Shown piece by piece: positions 9,724-19,068 of a stretch of DNA of 64,000 nucleotides (the stretch's first letter is position 1; every line of letters begins with the position of its first letter). Location: positions 124,001 through 188,000 of the forward strand of contig JBEIQE010000002.1 of the NCBI GenBank assembly GCA_040376705.1, given 5' to 3'. This DNA is from JBEIQE01 sp040376705. GTDB lineage: Bacteria; Pseudomonadota; Alphaproteobacteria; UBA2400. The notes beneath the pieces are model-generated. The model saw only the letters and a program-made list of their open reading frames with translations. It did no database searches and had not been told where the DNA came from. A program made the translations under genes and the position numbers.

Positions 9724-9816
9724 ATGGCTAAAGGTCAAATGCGTTCAAACAAGGAAGCCAAGAAGCCCAAAAAGGCAGCCCCGGCCAAGTCACCGGCTGG
9801 CAGCGCCAAGAAGTAA
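9724..9816 (+). CDS. 30-residue lysine-rich small protein (MAKGQMRSN family)
   Basis: Starts MAKGQMRSNKEAKKPKK and ends AGSAKK. I recognise the N-terminal block as a tiny, highly basic protein seen in many alphaproteobacteria with no assigned function. A GGAG Shine-Dalgarno (in AACGGAGATCATT) precedes the ATG. Ten of 30 residues are Lys or Arg, with no hydrophobic core, so nucleic-acid or ribosome association is plausible but unproven. It lies between the cspA terminator and a convergent micro-protein gene. Confidence 0.75.
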   Translation: MAKGQMRSNKEAKKPKKAAPAKSPAGSAKK

Positions 9817-9867
9817 GCAGCGGTTACAGCAGCCAGGCCATCATGCATGGTCTGGCTCTGGCTGGCA

Positions 9868-10005
9868 TTAGAGCAGCCATATGCCATAGGCGAGCATGAA
9901 GTGCACGCCCATCAGCACTATCAAGAGCAGCAGAATGAAGATGTACTTCAACGTGGTGTGAATTTGCGTCAGCCGCGTATTCAGGTCTTTCAGGTTCTGG
10001 CTCAT
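9868..10005 (-). CDS. 45-residue single-span membrane protein
   Basis: Begins MSQNLKDLNTRLTQIHTTLK, a short amphipathic helix, followed by one hydrophobic segment (IFILLLLIVLMGVHFMLAYG) reaching the C-terminus. An internal ATG at 10005 is preferred because AGGA lies just upstream; a longer in-frame version starting at 10089 has no such site and runs up against the tRNA. No family recognised. Confidence 0.6.
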   Translation of the reverse strand: MSQNLKDLNTRLTQIHTTLKYIFILLLLIVLMGVHFMLAYGIWLL

Positions 10006-10107
10006 GTTGTCCTCGCGCAAGGTTCGGGTATCTATGCCGAGACTATGCCGAAGCCGCGTCAAGGCAAGAGCCTGAGGCGCAAATTTCAAGAAATGGTTTA
10101 GGGGAAG

Positions 10108-10197
10108 TGGCGGAAGCGGTGAGATTCGAACTCACGGAGGGCTTGCACCCTCGCCGGTTTTCAAGACCGGAGCCATAAACCACTCGACCACGCTTCC
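10108..10197 (-). tRNA. tRNA-Ser (anticodon TGA)
   Basis: Read on the minus strand, acceptor GGAAGCG pairs with CGCTTCC, followed by discriminator G and an encoded CCA. The anticodon arm CCGGT-CTTGAAA-ACCGG gives TGA. A long variable arm (CGAGGGTGCAAGCCCTC) is typical of class II serine tRNAs, and the T-arm GTGAG-TTCGAAT-CTCAC is intact. Confidence 0.97.
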
Positions 10198-10324
10198 ACT
10201 GGCGGTTCTAGCCATTTGCGCGGGTAAATGCAAGAGCGGGGTTGCTGGTTTTTGGGCTGTCCTGCCCCTCTGGCTTGGCTATACTGCCCGGCATTCCTCC
10301 AGTTAAAAGTTGATAGCTTCCAGC

Positions 10325-12235
10325 ATGGATTTTCGTAAGGATATAAACGGGCTGCGTGCCATCGCAGTGGTGGCGGTCATGCTCTACCACTTCGGAATTG
10401 CCGGTTTTTCGGGCGGTTTTGTCGGGGTTGACGTGTTTTTTGTCATCTCCGGCTACCTCATGACTGGTCTGCTGCTCAAGGCACAGGCACGGCCGGATTT
10501 TTCGCTGCTGGCTTTTTATGGCGCACGCTGCCGCCGCATTCTGCCTGCGCTTTTGGTTCTGTGCCTTGTCATGGTGGCCAGTGGCTGGGTCATCCTGCCG
10601 CCATTTGACCTTAAGGAACTGGGGCTGCAAATCGCCAGCGCACTCAGCTTCACGTCCAACATCCTGTTCTATAGCGATAGTGGATATTTCTCGCCGCTCT
10701 CGCGCGAGAAGTGGCTGCTGCATACATGGTCGCTCTCGGTGGAGTGGCAGTTCTATCTGGCGTTCCCGCTCATGCTGGCGCTGCTGCACCGTTTGCGCTA
10801 CCGCCTCAGCATCAACACCGGTTTGCTGCTGCTTGCTGCCCTCTCGCTAATCGCCTGCGTGGCGGTTACGCCATACTCGCGCGACTTTGCCTTCTTCCAG
10901 CTGCCTACGCGCCTGTGGGAGCTGGTAGCGGGCGGGCTGGTTTATGTTTATGCGAGCCATAACACACTCGCGCCGCAGCGGGCCAATACGCTGCAGCTTT
11001 TGGGCCTGCTTTTGCTGGCGGGCTGTATCACCTTCATGAACAGCAGCCTGCTCTGGCCGGGTGTATATGCTGTTCTGCCGGTGCTGGCAGCTTGTCTCAT
11101 CATTTACGCGCAAGCGCCGCAGGCATGGCTCTGCAGAGGCCTCATGCAGCACCTCGGCAACTGGTCGTACTCCATTTACCTGTGGCACTGGCCGGCTATG
11201 GTGGCGCTGTCTTACATGCAGCTGCGCGATCACGTGCCCGCTGTGGTGATCAGCGTTTTATTCTCCATCGTTATGGGGGCGCTGTCGTACCGCTTTATCG
11301 AGCTGCCAGCTAAACGCCTGACTGCCGGCAATTATCGCCTCGTGTTGCCTGTGCTTCTCACGATTGCATTGGCGGGCGGGCTGGCTATGGGGCAGGGCTT
11401 TGCAGGGCGCGTATCGCCAGCCGTGCAGCTGGCCGATAGCGAAATCGGCAATATCTTCGCGCCCGAAGGCACCTGCCAGCAGCTTAAAGACCAGCCGGCG
11501 CTGTGGCAGTGCGGGGCCAATACACCGCGCTTTGCCGTATGGGGCGATAGTCATGCGCTATCCATTTTCGCTGCTGTACAAAAGGCGGCGGGCGATGGCA
11601 CGGGCCTCTTGTATTCGCAAAGCTGCCCGCCGCTTGAGAATGCCTATCTCGATGAGAAGCGCTCGCACCGCCGCTGCCAAGCCAATACGGCTACCATTCT
11701 CGCGGATATTGCAGCGCTACCTGCTGATCTGCCGATTATCCTCGCCTTCAGGTACTCCTATTACCTGTACGGTTATAACGAAGATCCTACGCGGCAGGTG
11801 AGTTTGCGCTACACCGATATGACAGCTGCTGAACAGCAGGCCGATAAAACTGCAGTATTCGCTGCGCGGCTGGAGCAGATGTTGTGCCGTGCGGCGCAGG
11901 GGCGCGATCATGTTTATGTCGTTGCGCCCATTCCTGAGCTGGGGGTGGATGTGCCGCGGGTTATGTCCCGTCAGTTAATGCTGGCCGATAGCATAACCCC
12001 GCCGGTGCTGGCGCTGGCCAACTACCAATCCCGTAACACCGTGGTACTCAAGGTGCTGCACAATGCAGCCGCGCGCTGCGGATTTACGCTGCTCGACCCC
12101 ACACAGCCCCTGTGCGCGAATGGCATATGCCAAAGCGCGCAGGACGGCCGACCGCTGTATGCCGATGATGACCATTTAAGCCAAAGCAGCGATGCCTTTA
12201 TGGCCCCGCTGTTCGCGCCTGTATTCAGCCGTTAA
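10325..12235 (+). CDS. OafA/YrhL-type acyltransferase with C-terminal SGNH domain
   Basis: Membrane acyltransferase-3 protein that O-acetylates a cell-surface glycan. The N-terminus FRKDINGLRAIAVVAVMLYHFG carries the family RAxAVxxVxxYH signature; about ten membrane helices follow, then from about residue 365 a periplasmic SGNH hydrolase-like domain with FAVWGDSHALS and a terminal DDDHLS (Asp-x-x-His pair). The start is placed at the ATG at 10325 rather than 10310 because the protein family begins close to DFRxDINGLRA; no clear Shine-Dalgarno is visible for either. The substrate (O-antigen, peptidoglycan or exopolysaccharide) is not readable. The stop interlocks with the convergent gene. Confidence 0.88.
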   Translation: MDFRKDINGLRAIAVVAVMLYHFGIAGFSGGFVGVDVFFVISGYLMTGLLLKAQARPDFSLLAFYGARCRRILPALLVLCLVMVASGWVILPPFDLKELGLQIASALSFTSNILFYSDSGYFSPLSREKWLLHTWSLSVEWQFYLAFPLMLALLHRLRYRLSINTGLLLLAALSLIACVAVTPYSRDFAFFQLPTRLWELVAGGLVYVYASHNTLAPQRANTLQLLGLLLLAGCITFMNSSLLWPGVYAVLPVLAACLIIYAQAPQAWLCRGLMQHLGNWSYSIYLWHWPAMVALSYMQLRDHVPAVVISVLFSIVMGALSYRFIELPAKRLTAGNYRLVLPVLLTIALAGGLAMGQGFAGRVSPAVQLADSEIGNIFAPEGTCQQLKDQPALWQCGANTPRFAVWGDSHALSIFAAVQKAAGDGTGLLYSQSCPPLENAYLDEKRSHRRCQANTATILADIAALPADLPIILAFRYSYYLYGYNEDPTRQVSLRYTDMTAAEQQADKTAVFAARLEQMLCRAAQGRDHVYVVAPIPELGVDVPRVMSRQLMLADSITPPVLALANYQSRNTVVLKVLHNAAARCGFTLLDPTQPLCANGICQSAQDGRPLYADDDHLSQSSDAFMAPLFAPVFSR

Positions 12236-15200
12236 GCCCGCTGTTGTTGTGGCGGGGGAGACTTGCTGCCGAATTGGGCCAGGAGGCGGGCTTCTTCGGC
12301 CTTGGCCAGCTTCAGGTTGCGTTCCTTCACATGGCCATATCCGCGAATCTGATCGGGCACACTGGCCAGCTGCACAGCAGTGAGGTGGTTACTGCTGCTG
12401 AGCTCGCTCATGATCTGGCGGATCAGCTTTTCATAATCCTCAATCAGTGCACGTTCGGTTTTGCGTTCATGGCTGTAGCCAAATACATCAAGCGCTGTAC
12501 CACGCAGGAACTTGAGCTTGGCTAATACGCCAAGCACAGGTCGCATCCAGGGGCCGAAGCTCATTTTGCGCAGCTCACCGGTGGCTTTGTCCCGCTTTGA
12601 GAAAACCGGCGGGGCCATATGGTAGTTCAGCTTGTAATCGCCAGTAAACTCGGCCTTCACACGCTTAAGGAAGCTGCCTTCGGTATGCAGGCGGGCTACC
12701 TCATACTCATCCTTATACGCCATGAGCTTGAAGAAATAGCGGGCCACAGCCTCACTTAACTGCGTGTTGCTGCCAGTTTTATCGCGCTCGGCGCGGCGTA
12801 CATCCAGCACCAGCCGTGCATAGCGCTCGGCATACTTCTTGTCTTGATAGTCAGTCAAAAACGCGATGCGGCGGTTTATCTGCTCATCCAGATCTTTCGA
12901 AATTTTAAAGTGACCGGCAGGCTCAACGGGCGGACTGGCCAGTGCGCGCACAGCCTCAGGGTTGCTGGCGGCCACACGGCCAGCTTTGAACGCGCCAAGG
13001 TTCATTTCAATCTGCACGCCGTTTAGCTCAATCGCGCGCTCAATCGCTTTGTGGCTGAGGGGGATCATGCCCTTCTGCCATGCCATGCCGAGGATAAACA
13101 GGTTGGTGGCAATACTATCGCCAAACAAAGCGGTGGCCAGATGCGTGGCCTCAATCGGATAGGCCGCGCTCAGCCTGCCGGACAGGCGTTTGAGCAAGCC
13201 GTCAGACGGCACCTTGCTGTTGGGGTTGCGGGTGAAGTCCGCCACAATGGTTTCATGCGTGTTGATAATCGCTTTGGTGCGGCTGGCCGAGGCGTAAGAC
13301 AGGCCCTCGCGGCTCGCACTCACCACCAAGTCGCCCGCCATCAGCGCATCGGCCGTGCCATAGGCCAAACGCACAGCGTGCAGCTCGGCTGGCGTGTTAG
13401 CGATATTCACATGCGTGTATACAGCGCCGCCTTTTTGCGCGAGGCCGGTTTGATCGAGCGTGCTCGCAGCCTTACCCTCGAGATGCGCGGCCATAGCGAG
13501 GAGGGCACCGATGGTGATGATGCCTGTACCGCCAATACCGGTAATCAGCCCATGCCACGGGCCGTTCAGCGCGGGCGGGGTTACATCCGGCGGCTCGGCC
13601 AAGCCAGCAATACCGACAGCGGACGGCTTTTTCAGCTCGCCGCCTTCAATGGTGACAAAGCTGGGGCAGAAGCCGTTGATACACGAGAAGTCCTTATTAC
13701 AGCTGCTTTGGTCAATCTTGCGCTTGGTACCAAATTCGGTTTCGCTCGGCACAACAGAAAGACAGTTTGATTTAACCGAACAATCGCCACAGCCTTCGCA
13801 CACCAGCTCGTTGATCATGACACGGCGCTTGGGGTCAGGGAACTTGCCGCGCTTTCTGCGGCGGCGTTTCTCGGCAGCGCAGGTCTGGTCGTAGACAATC
13901 ACTGTCACGCCTTCAACTTCGCGCAGCTCTTTTTGTATGCGTTCCAGCTCATCACGATGTTCAATCACCACGCCCTTGGCGAACTTGGCGTTGCCGTACT
14001 TGTTCGGCTCATCGGTTACTACCACGATACGCTTTACATATTCAGCTGCCAGCTGGTTGGTGATCTGCGGTACGCTGAGCGGCCCGTCGACTGGCTGGCC
14101 GCCGGTCATCGCCACTGCATCGTTAAACAGCAGCTTATAGGTAATGTTGATATTACCCGCCACCGCTGCGCGAATGGCCATCAGGCCTGAGTGGTAATAA
14201 GTACCATCGCCAAGGTTCGCGAAAATGTGCTTTTCGGTGGTAAAGGGCGCGGTGCCAACCCAGGCCACACCTTCGCCGCCCATCTGGCTGAAGGTTTCGG
14301 TCTTGCGGTCCATCCACAGCGCCATGTAGTGGCAGCCAATACCGCCCAGCACGCGGCTGCCTTCCGGCGCCTTGGTAGAGGTGTTATGCGGACAACCCGA
14401 GCAGTAGTGCGGCTTGCGGTCAATCAGGTCGAGCAGCTTTTCAGGCTCGGCCTTTACCAGCACATCAATGCGCGCCTGCAGGTGGTCGGCCCCGCCAAGG
14501 GCAATCAGCTGCTGGCCGATGATCACCGCCAAGCGGGTCGGGGCCAGCTCACCTGTTTCACTGAGCAGGGGTTGGCCAGAGAGGTCACGTTTGCCTAAAA
14601 TGCTCGGGCGTTGTTCAGCGGTATAGAGCAGCTCTTTAAGCTGCGTTTCAATCAGCGCACGCTTTTCCTCGATTACCAGCAGGGTTTTATGCGCGCTTGC
14701 GAATTCAGAAATGCCCTCCGGCTCCAGCGGCCATGGCATCGCAACCTTGTAAACCGATACGCCAAGTGCTTTGGCATCTGCATCACTCAGCCCAAGCAGC
14801 TGCAGCGCTGTACACGTGTCGGTATAGCTCTTGCCGGTAGCGATAAGGCCAAGACGCGGCTTGTCGCTCAGCAGTGGCGCGTGATCGAGCTTGTTCGCAC
14901 GCGCATAAGCCAGCACGGCAGGCAGCTTCTGGCGAATGAGGCGCTCTTCCTGCTGCGGCGGGGCATCCGGCCAGCGCAGGCTGAGGTTGAGCGGCTCGGT
15001 CGGCATTTTAATCGCAGGGCGCGAGGGGCTGACCTCAACCACCGCAGTAGCATCTGCCACATCCGATACCAGCTTGAGTGCCACCCAGCAGCCTGAGTAA
15101 CGCGACATGGCCCAGCCATGCAGGCCTAAATCAAGCACATCCTGCACGCTGGCGGCATGCAGCACCGGCACCATAGCCGAGATGTAAAGTTGTTCTGACT

Positions 15201-15684
15201 GATGCGGGAAGGTGGATGATTTGCAGGCATGGTCATCACCCGTCACCGCCAGCACACCGCCAAGGTTGGACGCGCCAGCGGCGTTGGCATGCTTGATCAC
15301 ATCTGCCGAGCGGTCCACGCCCGGGCCTTTGCCATACCACATGGCGTAAACGCCGTCGTACTTCGCGCCCGGTGAAAGCACTGTTTGCTGGCTACCCCAT
15401 ACGGCGGTTGCCGCAAGATCTTCATTAATACCAGCCTTGAAGGTCACACGCGCCGCATCAAGGTGCTTGGTGGCTTTCCATAGCGCCTGATCGAGCCCGC
15501 CGAGCGGCGAGCCACGATAGCCAGAAATAAAGCCGGCTGTATTAAGGCCGGCCTGAGCATCGCGTTGGCGCTGCATAAGCGGAAGTCGCACAAGGGCCTG
15601 CATTCCGTTAAGCAGAACACGACCTTCGGCGACTGTGTATTTGTCGTCGAGATTTACCGCATGTAAGCGCGAACCGTCGGCCAT
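12232..15684 (-). CDS. Fused indolepyruvate:ferredoxin oxidoreductase
   Basis: 1150 residues. Decarboxylates aryl- or branched 2-oxoacids to acyl-CoA using thiamine diphosphate and ferredoxin. The order is an IorA-like pyrimidine-binding part (GYRGSPLGGLDQ near residue 53), a TPP-binding core (GDGTYYHSG), a Cys-rich 4Fe-4S region (CEGCGDCSVKSNC and later SSCNKDFSCINGFCP) and a C-terminal IorB/gamma-like part (GIGGTGIITIGALLAMAA). This single-chain form is common in proteobacteria, unlike the two-subunit archaeal enzyme. It is alone on its strand with no neighbouring ferredoxin gene. Physiological substrate uncertain. Confidence 0.88.
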   Translation of the reverse strand: MADGSRLHAVNLDDKYTVAEGRVLLNGMQALVRLPLMQRQRDAQAGLNTAGFISGYRGSPLGGLDQALWKATKHLDAARVTFKAGINEDLAATAVWGSQQTVLSPGAKYDGVYAMWYGKGPGVDRSADVIKHANAAGASNLGGVLAVTGDDHACKSSTFPHQSEQLYISAMVPVLHAASVQDVLDLGLHGWAMSRYSGCWVALKLVSDVADATAVVEVSPSRPAIKMPTEPLNLSLRWPDAPPQQEERLIRQKLPAVLAYARANKLDHAPLLSDKPRLGLIATGKSYTDTCTALQLLGLSDADAKALGVSVYKVAMPWPLEPEGISEFASAHKTLLVIEEKRALIETQLKELLYTAEQRPSILGKRDLSGQPLLSETGELAPTRLAVIIGQQLIALGGADHLQARIDVLVKAEPEKLLDLIDRKPHYCSGCPHNTSTKAPEGSRVLGGIGCHYMALWMDRKTETFSQMGGEGVAWVGTAPFTTEKHIFANLGDGTYYHSGLMAIRAAVAGNINITYKLLFNDAVAMTGGQPVDGPLSVPQITNQLAAEYVKRIVVVTDEPNKYGNAKFAKGVVIEHRDELERIQKELREVEGVTVIVYDQTCAAEKRRRRKRGKFPDPKRRVMINELVCEGCGDCSVKSNCLSVVPSETEFGTKRKIDQSSCNKDFSCINGFCPSFVTIEGGELKKPSAVGIAGLAEPPDVTPPALNGPWHGLITGIGGTGIITIGALLAMAAHLEGKAASTLDQTGLAQKGGAVYTHVNIANTPAELHAVRLAYGTADALMAGDLVVSASREGLSYASASRTKAIINTHETIVADFTRNPNSKVPSDGLLKRLSGRLSAAYPIEATHLATALFGDSIATNLFILGMAWQKGMIPLSHKAIERAIELNGVQIEMNLGAFKAGRVAASNPEAVRALASPPVEPAGHFKISKDLDEQINRRIAFLTDYQDKKYAERYARLVLDVRRAERDKTGSNTQLSEAVARYFFKLMAYKDEYEVARLHTEGSFLKRVKAEFTGDYKLNYHMAPPVFSKRDKATGELRKMSFGPWMRPVLGVLAKLKFLRGTALDVFGYSHERKTERALIEDYEKLIRQIMSELSSSNHLTAVQLASVPDQIRGYGHVKERNLKLAKAEEARLLAQFGSKSPPPQQQRA

Positions 15685-15866
15685 AAGCTCTCCTGTGATG
15701 CTTTAATAAAGTAACGCGCCAGATGCATGGGGGCAATGCCATGCGCGCATGCCTTTGTTTATTGTTACAGTTTTATGACATTTGGTTGCAGCGCAGCAAA
15801 ATGCCTTGAGCAGTTGCAGCATTAAAGGTAGAAGGGCGCAAAAGAAGGCCCTCAAGAAGGACACAG

Positions 15867-16904
15867 ATGACCAAGCTCAAGCAGCCTGCCGCCCATCGTT
15901 ACAAAGTCCGCTCTCTTTTCATCTCCGATTTGCATCTCGGCAGTAAAAACTGCAAAGCCAAGTTCCTGCGCGAGCTGCTCAACCGGGTGGATGCTGACTA
16001 CATCTACCTCGATGGCGATATCATCGATGGTCACCGCCTGCAGGACGCGCCTTTCTGGCAGCAAGAGCACGAGCAGGTGCTTGATCTGGTGCATCAAAAG
16101 GCTGAGCAGGGCACCAAGGTGACCTATATTGCGGGCAATCACGATGAGGGCCTGCGCCCGTGGATGATTGGGGAGAAAATCTCCCTCGACTCCCCTGAGC
16201 AGGGCCTCCATTACCGCGGCATTACCTATAAACCGCTTGATATTCATACCGATGCCACCGGCAAGCGGCATCTGGTCATTCATACTGACCAGTTCGATAG
16301 CTCTGCCACCCGCTGGTTTTATGGCGTGGGCGACAAGCTGTATGACTTCATGGCGTGGAGCAACCGCCAGCTCAACAAGGCGCTTGACTTTGCAGGGTTG
16401 CCCTATTGGTCACTCTCGGGCGTGTGCAAGCGCGTGGTTAAGCGCGTTATGGGTGCGGTTAACCGCGTCGACCATAAAATAGTCGCCGCAGCGCATAAAT
16501 ACGGCACACAGGGCGTGGTTGGTGGCCATACGCATGACGCGGTGGACGAAGTAATTGATGGTATAGAAGTGCGCAACGATGGCGATATGGTTGATAGCAT
16601 TACAGCGCTGATCGAGGACCATCAGGGTAATATGCGTATTCTCGAATGGGCGCCGCTGGTGAATGACTATAAAGCGCGCCTGCGCCGTAAAGAGGCCGAG
16701 CCGCAGGAGGCCTTTGCCGTATTGGCCACAAAATTTGGTGCTATTGCGCAGGATGGGCCAGTGTTGCGCGACTTTAATAAAATAGCTGCGGTTAAGGGCA
16801 ATATAGCCAGCCGCTATCAGGATATTATTGATATTGCCACCTATGGCCCTGAAAGAATGAGACATTCTGTACGCAGTGGTATGCGTGTTCATGCCAGTTT
16901 GTAG
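15867..16904 (+). CDS. Calcineurin-like metallophosphatase, LpxH-like group, copy 1
   Basis: 345 residues. The metal-binding motifs appear in order: SDLHLGS (about residue 18), YLDGDIIDGH, YIAGNHDEG, and the late GGHTHDA. Proteins of this COG2908-type group are often named UDP-2,3-diacylglucosamine diphosphatase (lipid A pathway), but they are longer than LpxH, so the substrate is unproven. The C-terminal third (after GDMVDSITALIEDHQGN) is an extra region. A paralogue follows 35 bases downstream, implying one transcript. Confidence 0.78.
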   Translation: MTKLKQPAAHRYKVRSLFISDLHLGSKNCKAKFLRELLNRVDADYIYLDGDIIDGHRLQDAPFWQQEHEQVLDLVHQKAEQGTKVTYIAGNHDEGLRPWMIGEKISLDSPEQGLHYRGITYKPLDIHTDATGKRHLVIHTDQFDSSATRWFYGVGDKLYDFMAWSNRQLNKALDFAGLPYWSLSGVCKRVVKRVMGAVNRVDHKIVAAAHKYGTQGVVGGHTHDAVDEVIDGIEVRNDGDMVDSITALIEDHQGNMRILEWAPLVNDYKARLRRKEAEPQEAFAVLATKFGAIAQDGPVLRDFNKIAAVKGNIASRYQDIIDIATYGPERMRHSVRSGMRVHASL

Positions 16905-16939
16905 TTGTTTTTAAGTCCTGAGGTTCGTTAGATTGCCAC

Positions 16940-17995
16940 ATGGGCAATATAACACAACGGTTGGGCGTAAAGTCGGCATGGATCTCGGATCTGCATCTGG
17001 GCTCTCCGCATACGCGCAATGTGGACATGCTCAATACCTTCTTGCGTCTCATGCAGCCACAGCAACTTTATCTGCTGGGTGATAGCATTGATGGTTATGA
17101 TCTTGCCAAAGCTCCGTGCTGGACGCATGGCTTTGAAGAGGCGCTGCAGCGTCTGTTCAGGCTTAGCGCTACTGGAACGGGCGTGACCAAGATTCCCGGC
17201 AATCATGATGGGCCGCTGCGCCAGCTGTTACAAGCGGCAGGCATAGGCCCGCAAGACCGCGAAAACCACCTGCTGTTGCGCCCGCGTGATGCGCCTGAGT
17301 TCAACGGCCGTGGTGTGGGCATCAGGCTCATGCAAAGTACGGTATTCACCAATAAAGAGGGCAGTCATCTGTTTTTGCATGGCGATGAGAACGAGCGCCT
17401 CGACCCTGCCAAACACAAGCTGGTTGAGCTTTATGACGCAGCCTATTACCGCCTCGCGCATCTTACGCCCGCGTTCAACCGCTTGCGCGGGGCCATGGAT
17501 AAGCCCTATCTGCCGCTCACGCATGCTTTTCAGGACCTCGTATGCAGGCACGTGACCAATTTTGTGCGCGAGTTTGAAGAAGCGCAGGTAGTGAGCGCCA
17601 TGAACGCCAATATGCAGGGTGTGTTCTGCGGACATATCCACTATCCGGCCAATAAGGTGATTGAAGGTATCCATTACCGTAACCCCGGCTCCATGCAGGT
17701 CGACCAGACGTTGCTGGTCGAGAATGCGCGCGGTGAAATTAAGCAGGTCAATTGGGGCACAGTGTGTCTCAAGCTGGCTAAAGCCAAAAAGCAGGGCAGG
17801 GGTGTTGAGGGTGTGCTGGATGAGCTGGCCGATGAGATAGGGGCCGAGCGCCTCACAACCACGCCGCTGTTCAGCTACCATAACCCGGGGGTCGATGAAA
17901 TCAGCGGCCAGCTGCGCTCCACGCAGGCAGGGCTTATTGCCACAGCCACCTTTGGTCCCAATTACCGGCAAATGCCGGTGCAGCCTGCGTTATAA
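16940..17995 (+). CDS. Calcineurin-like metallophosphatase, copy 2
   Basis: 351 residues, collinear with the gene before it: SDLHLGSP, YLLGDSIDGYD, KIPGNHDG, CGHIHYP. In the second motif GDxxD is retained as GDSID. Sequence divergence from copy 1 is large outside the motifs, so this is an old tandem duplication with likely different substrates. No signal peptide. It ends about 40 bases before the Rieske oxygenase gene. Confidence 0.76.
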   Translation: MGNITQRLGVKSAWISDLHLGSPHTRNVDMLNTFLRLMQPQQLYLLGDSIDGYDLAKAPCWTHGFEEALQRLFRLSATGTGVTKIPGNHDGPLRQLLQAAGIGPQDRENHLLLRPRDAPEFNGRGVGIRLMQSTVFTNKEGSHLFLHGDENERLDPAKHKLVELYDAAYYRLAHLTPAFNRLRGAMDKPYLPLTHAFQDLVCRHVTNFVREFEEAQVVSAMNANMQGVFCGHIHYPANKVIEGIHYRNPGSMQVDQTLLVENARGEIKQVNWGTVCLKLAKAKKQGRGVEGVLDELADEIGAERLTTTPLFSYHNPGVDEISGQLRSTQAGLIATATFGPNYRQMPVQPAL

Positions 17996-18035
17996 GCCCA
18001 TTTCCTCTTGGGCCAAACTGCACTAAATTGCGTGC

Positions 18036-19067
18036 ATGTCTGATAGCGATCAATTTTTCCTGCGCGATATCTGGTATCACGCGGCTCCTTCTGCGGCTGT
18101 TGCAAACGGCGCACTCAAATCTGTCATGCTGTGTGGCGAGCCGATTGTGCTCGCGCGCGGGACTGATGGCGTAGCCTATGCCCTGCGCGACATCTGCCCG
18201 CATCGCGGTATTCCGCTGTCTGATGGGCGCATGTGCGGTAATGAGGTTGAGTGCTGCTACCATGGCTGGAAGTTTAATGGCGCTGGACAGTGCACCGATA
18301 TTCCCTCGCTCACCAAAGACCAGAGTTTCGACCTCACCAAGGTAAAGGTAAAACGCTACACCCTGCGTGAAGTGGCGGGGCAAATCTTCGTCTGGCTGGG
18401 CGAGGCCGAGGCCGATGAAAGCCTGCTTCCCACCATGCCGATTACCGCCCTGCCGAACATGACCGAGAGCATGGAGTTCCCCTGCTTTATCGATCACGCA
18501 GTGGTGGGCCTTATGGACCCGGCGCATGGCCCGTTCGTACATCAGAGCTGGTGGTGGCGCTCCTCGCGCTCCATTCACGAGAAGGCCAAGAACTTCGGCC
18601 CCACGCCTTACGGCTTTGCCATGCTCAAGCACAAGCCATCAAGCAACTCTAAAGCGTACAAGATTTTGGGTGGCACGCCTGAGACCGAAATTCGCTTCCA
18701 GCTGCCGGGTGTGCGCATTGAGCACATCACGCTGGGCCAGCATCAGGTAGTTAACTTTACTGCTGTTACGCCGCTTGATAAAAACCGCACGCAGATTACC
18801 AACAGCTTTTACTGGACCATGCCGTGGCTCTCGCTGCTCAAGCCCGTCGCGCGGCCGTTTGTTAAGCGTTTCTTGGGGCAGGATATGCGCGTGGTGCAGC
18901 AGCAACAGCGCGGCCTGCAGCATAACCCCACGCTTTTGCTGATTAAAGATGCCGATACCATGGCCCGCTGGTACTACCAGCTGAAGGCCGAATATAAACG
19001 CAGCCGCGAAGAGAACCGCGCCTTCGAAAATCCCGTAAAAGAACAGATACTCAAGTGGAGAAGCTAG
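18036..19067 (+). CDS. Rieske non-heme iron oxygenase, large subunit type
   Basis: 343 residues. The Rieske 2Fe-2S ligands are C54-x-H56 and C73-x2-H76 (CPHRG and CCYHGW). The catalytic domain contains the DPAHGPFVH segment typical of the mononuclear iron site. The overall layout resembles vanillate/phenoxybenzoate-type demethylases and sterol-type oxygenases; a reductase is not encoded nearby, so electrons must come from elsewhere. The substrate cannot be inferred. The downstream pepF start is one base after the stop. Confidence 0.85.
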   Translation: MSDSDQFFLRDIWYHAAPSAAVANGALKSVMLCGEPIVLARGTDGVAYALRDICPHRGIPLSDGRMCGNEVECCYHGWKFNGAGQCTDIPSLTKDQSFDLTKVKVKRYTLREVAGQIFVWLGEAEADESLLPTMPITALPNMTESMEFPCFIDHAVVGLMDPAHGPFVHQSWWWRSSRSIHEKAKNFGPTPYGFAMLKHKPSSNSKAYKILGGTPETEIRFQLPGVRIEHITLGQHQVVNFTAVTPLDKNRTQITNSFYWTMPWLSLLKPVARPFVKRFLGQDMRVVQQQQRGLQHNPTLLLIKDADTMARWYYQLKAEYKRSREENRAFENPVKEQILKWRS

Positions 19068-19068
19068 C

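Noticed and set aside
17228..17971. 247-codon antisense frame opposite the second metallophosphatase
   Set aside because: The sense strand carries all metallophosphatase motifs; the antisense frame has no recognisable family or ribosome-binding site.
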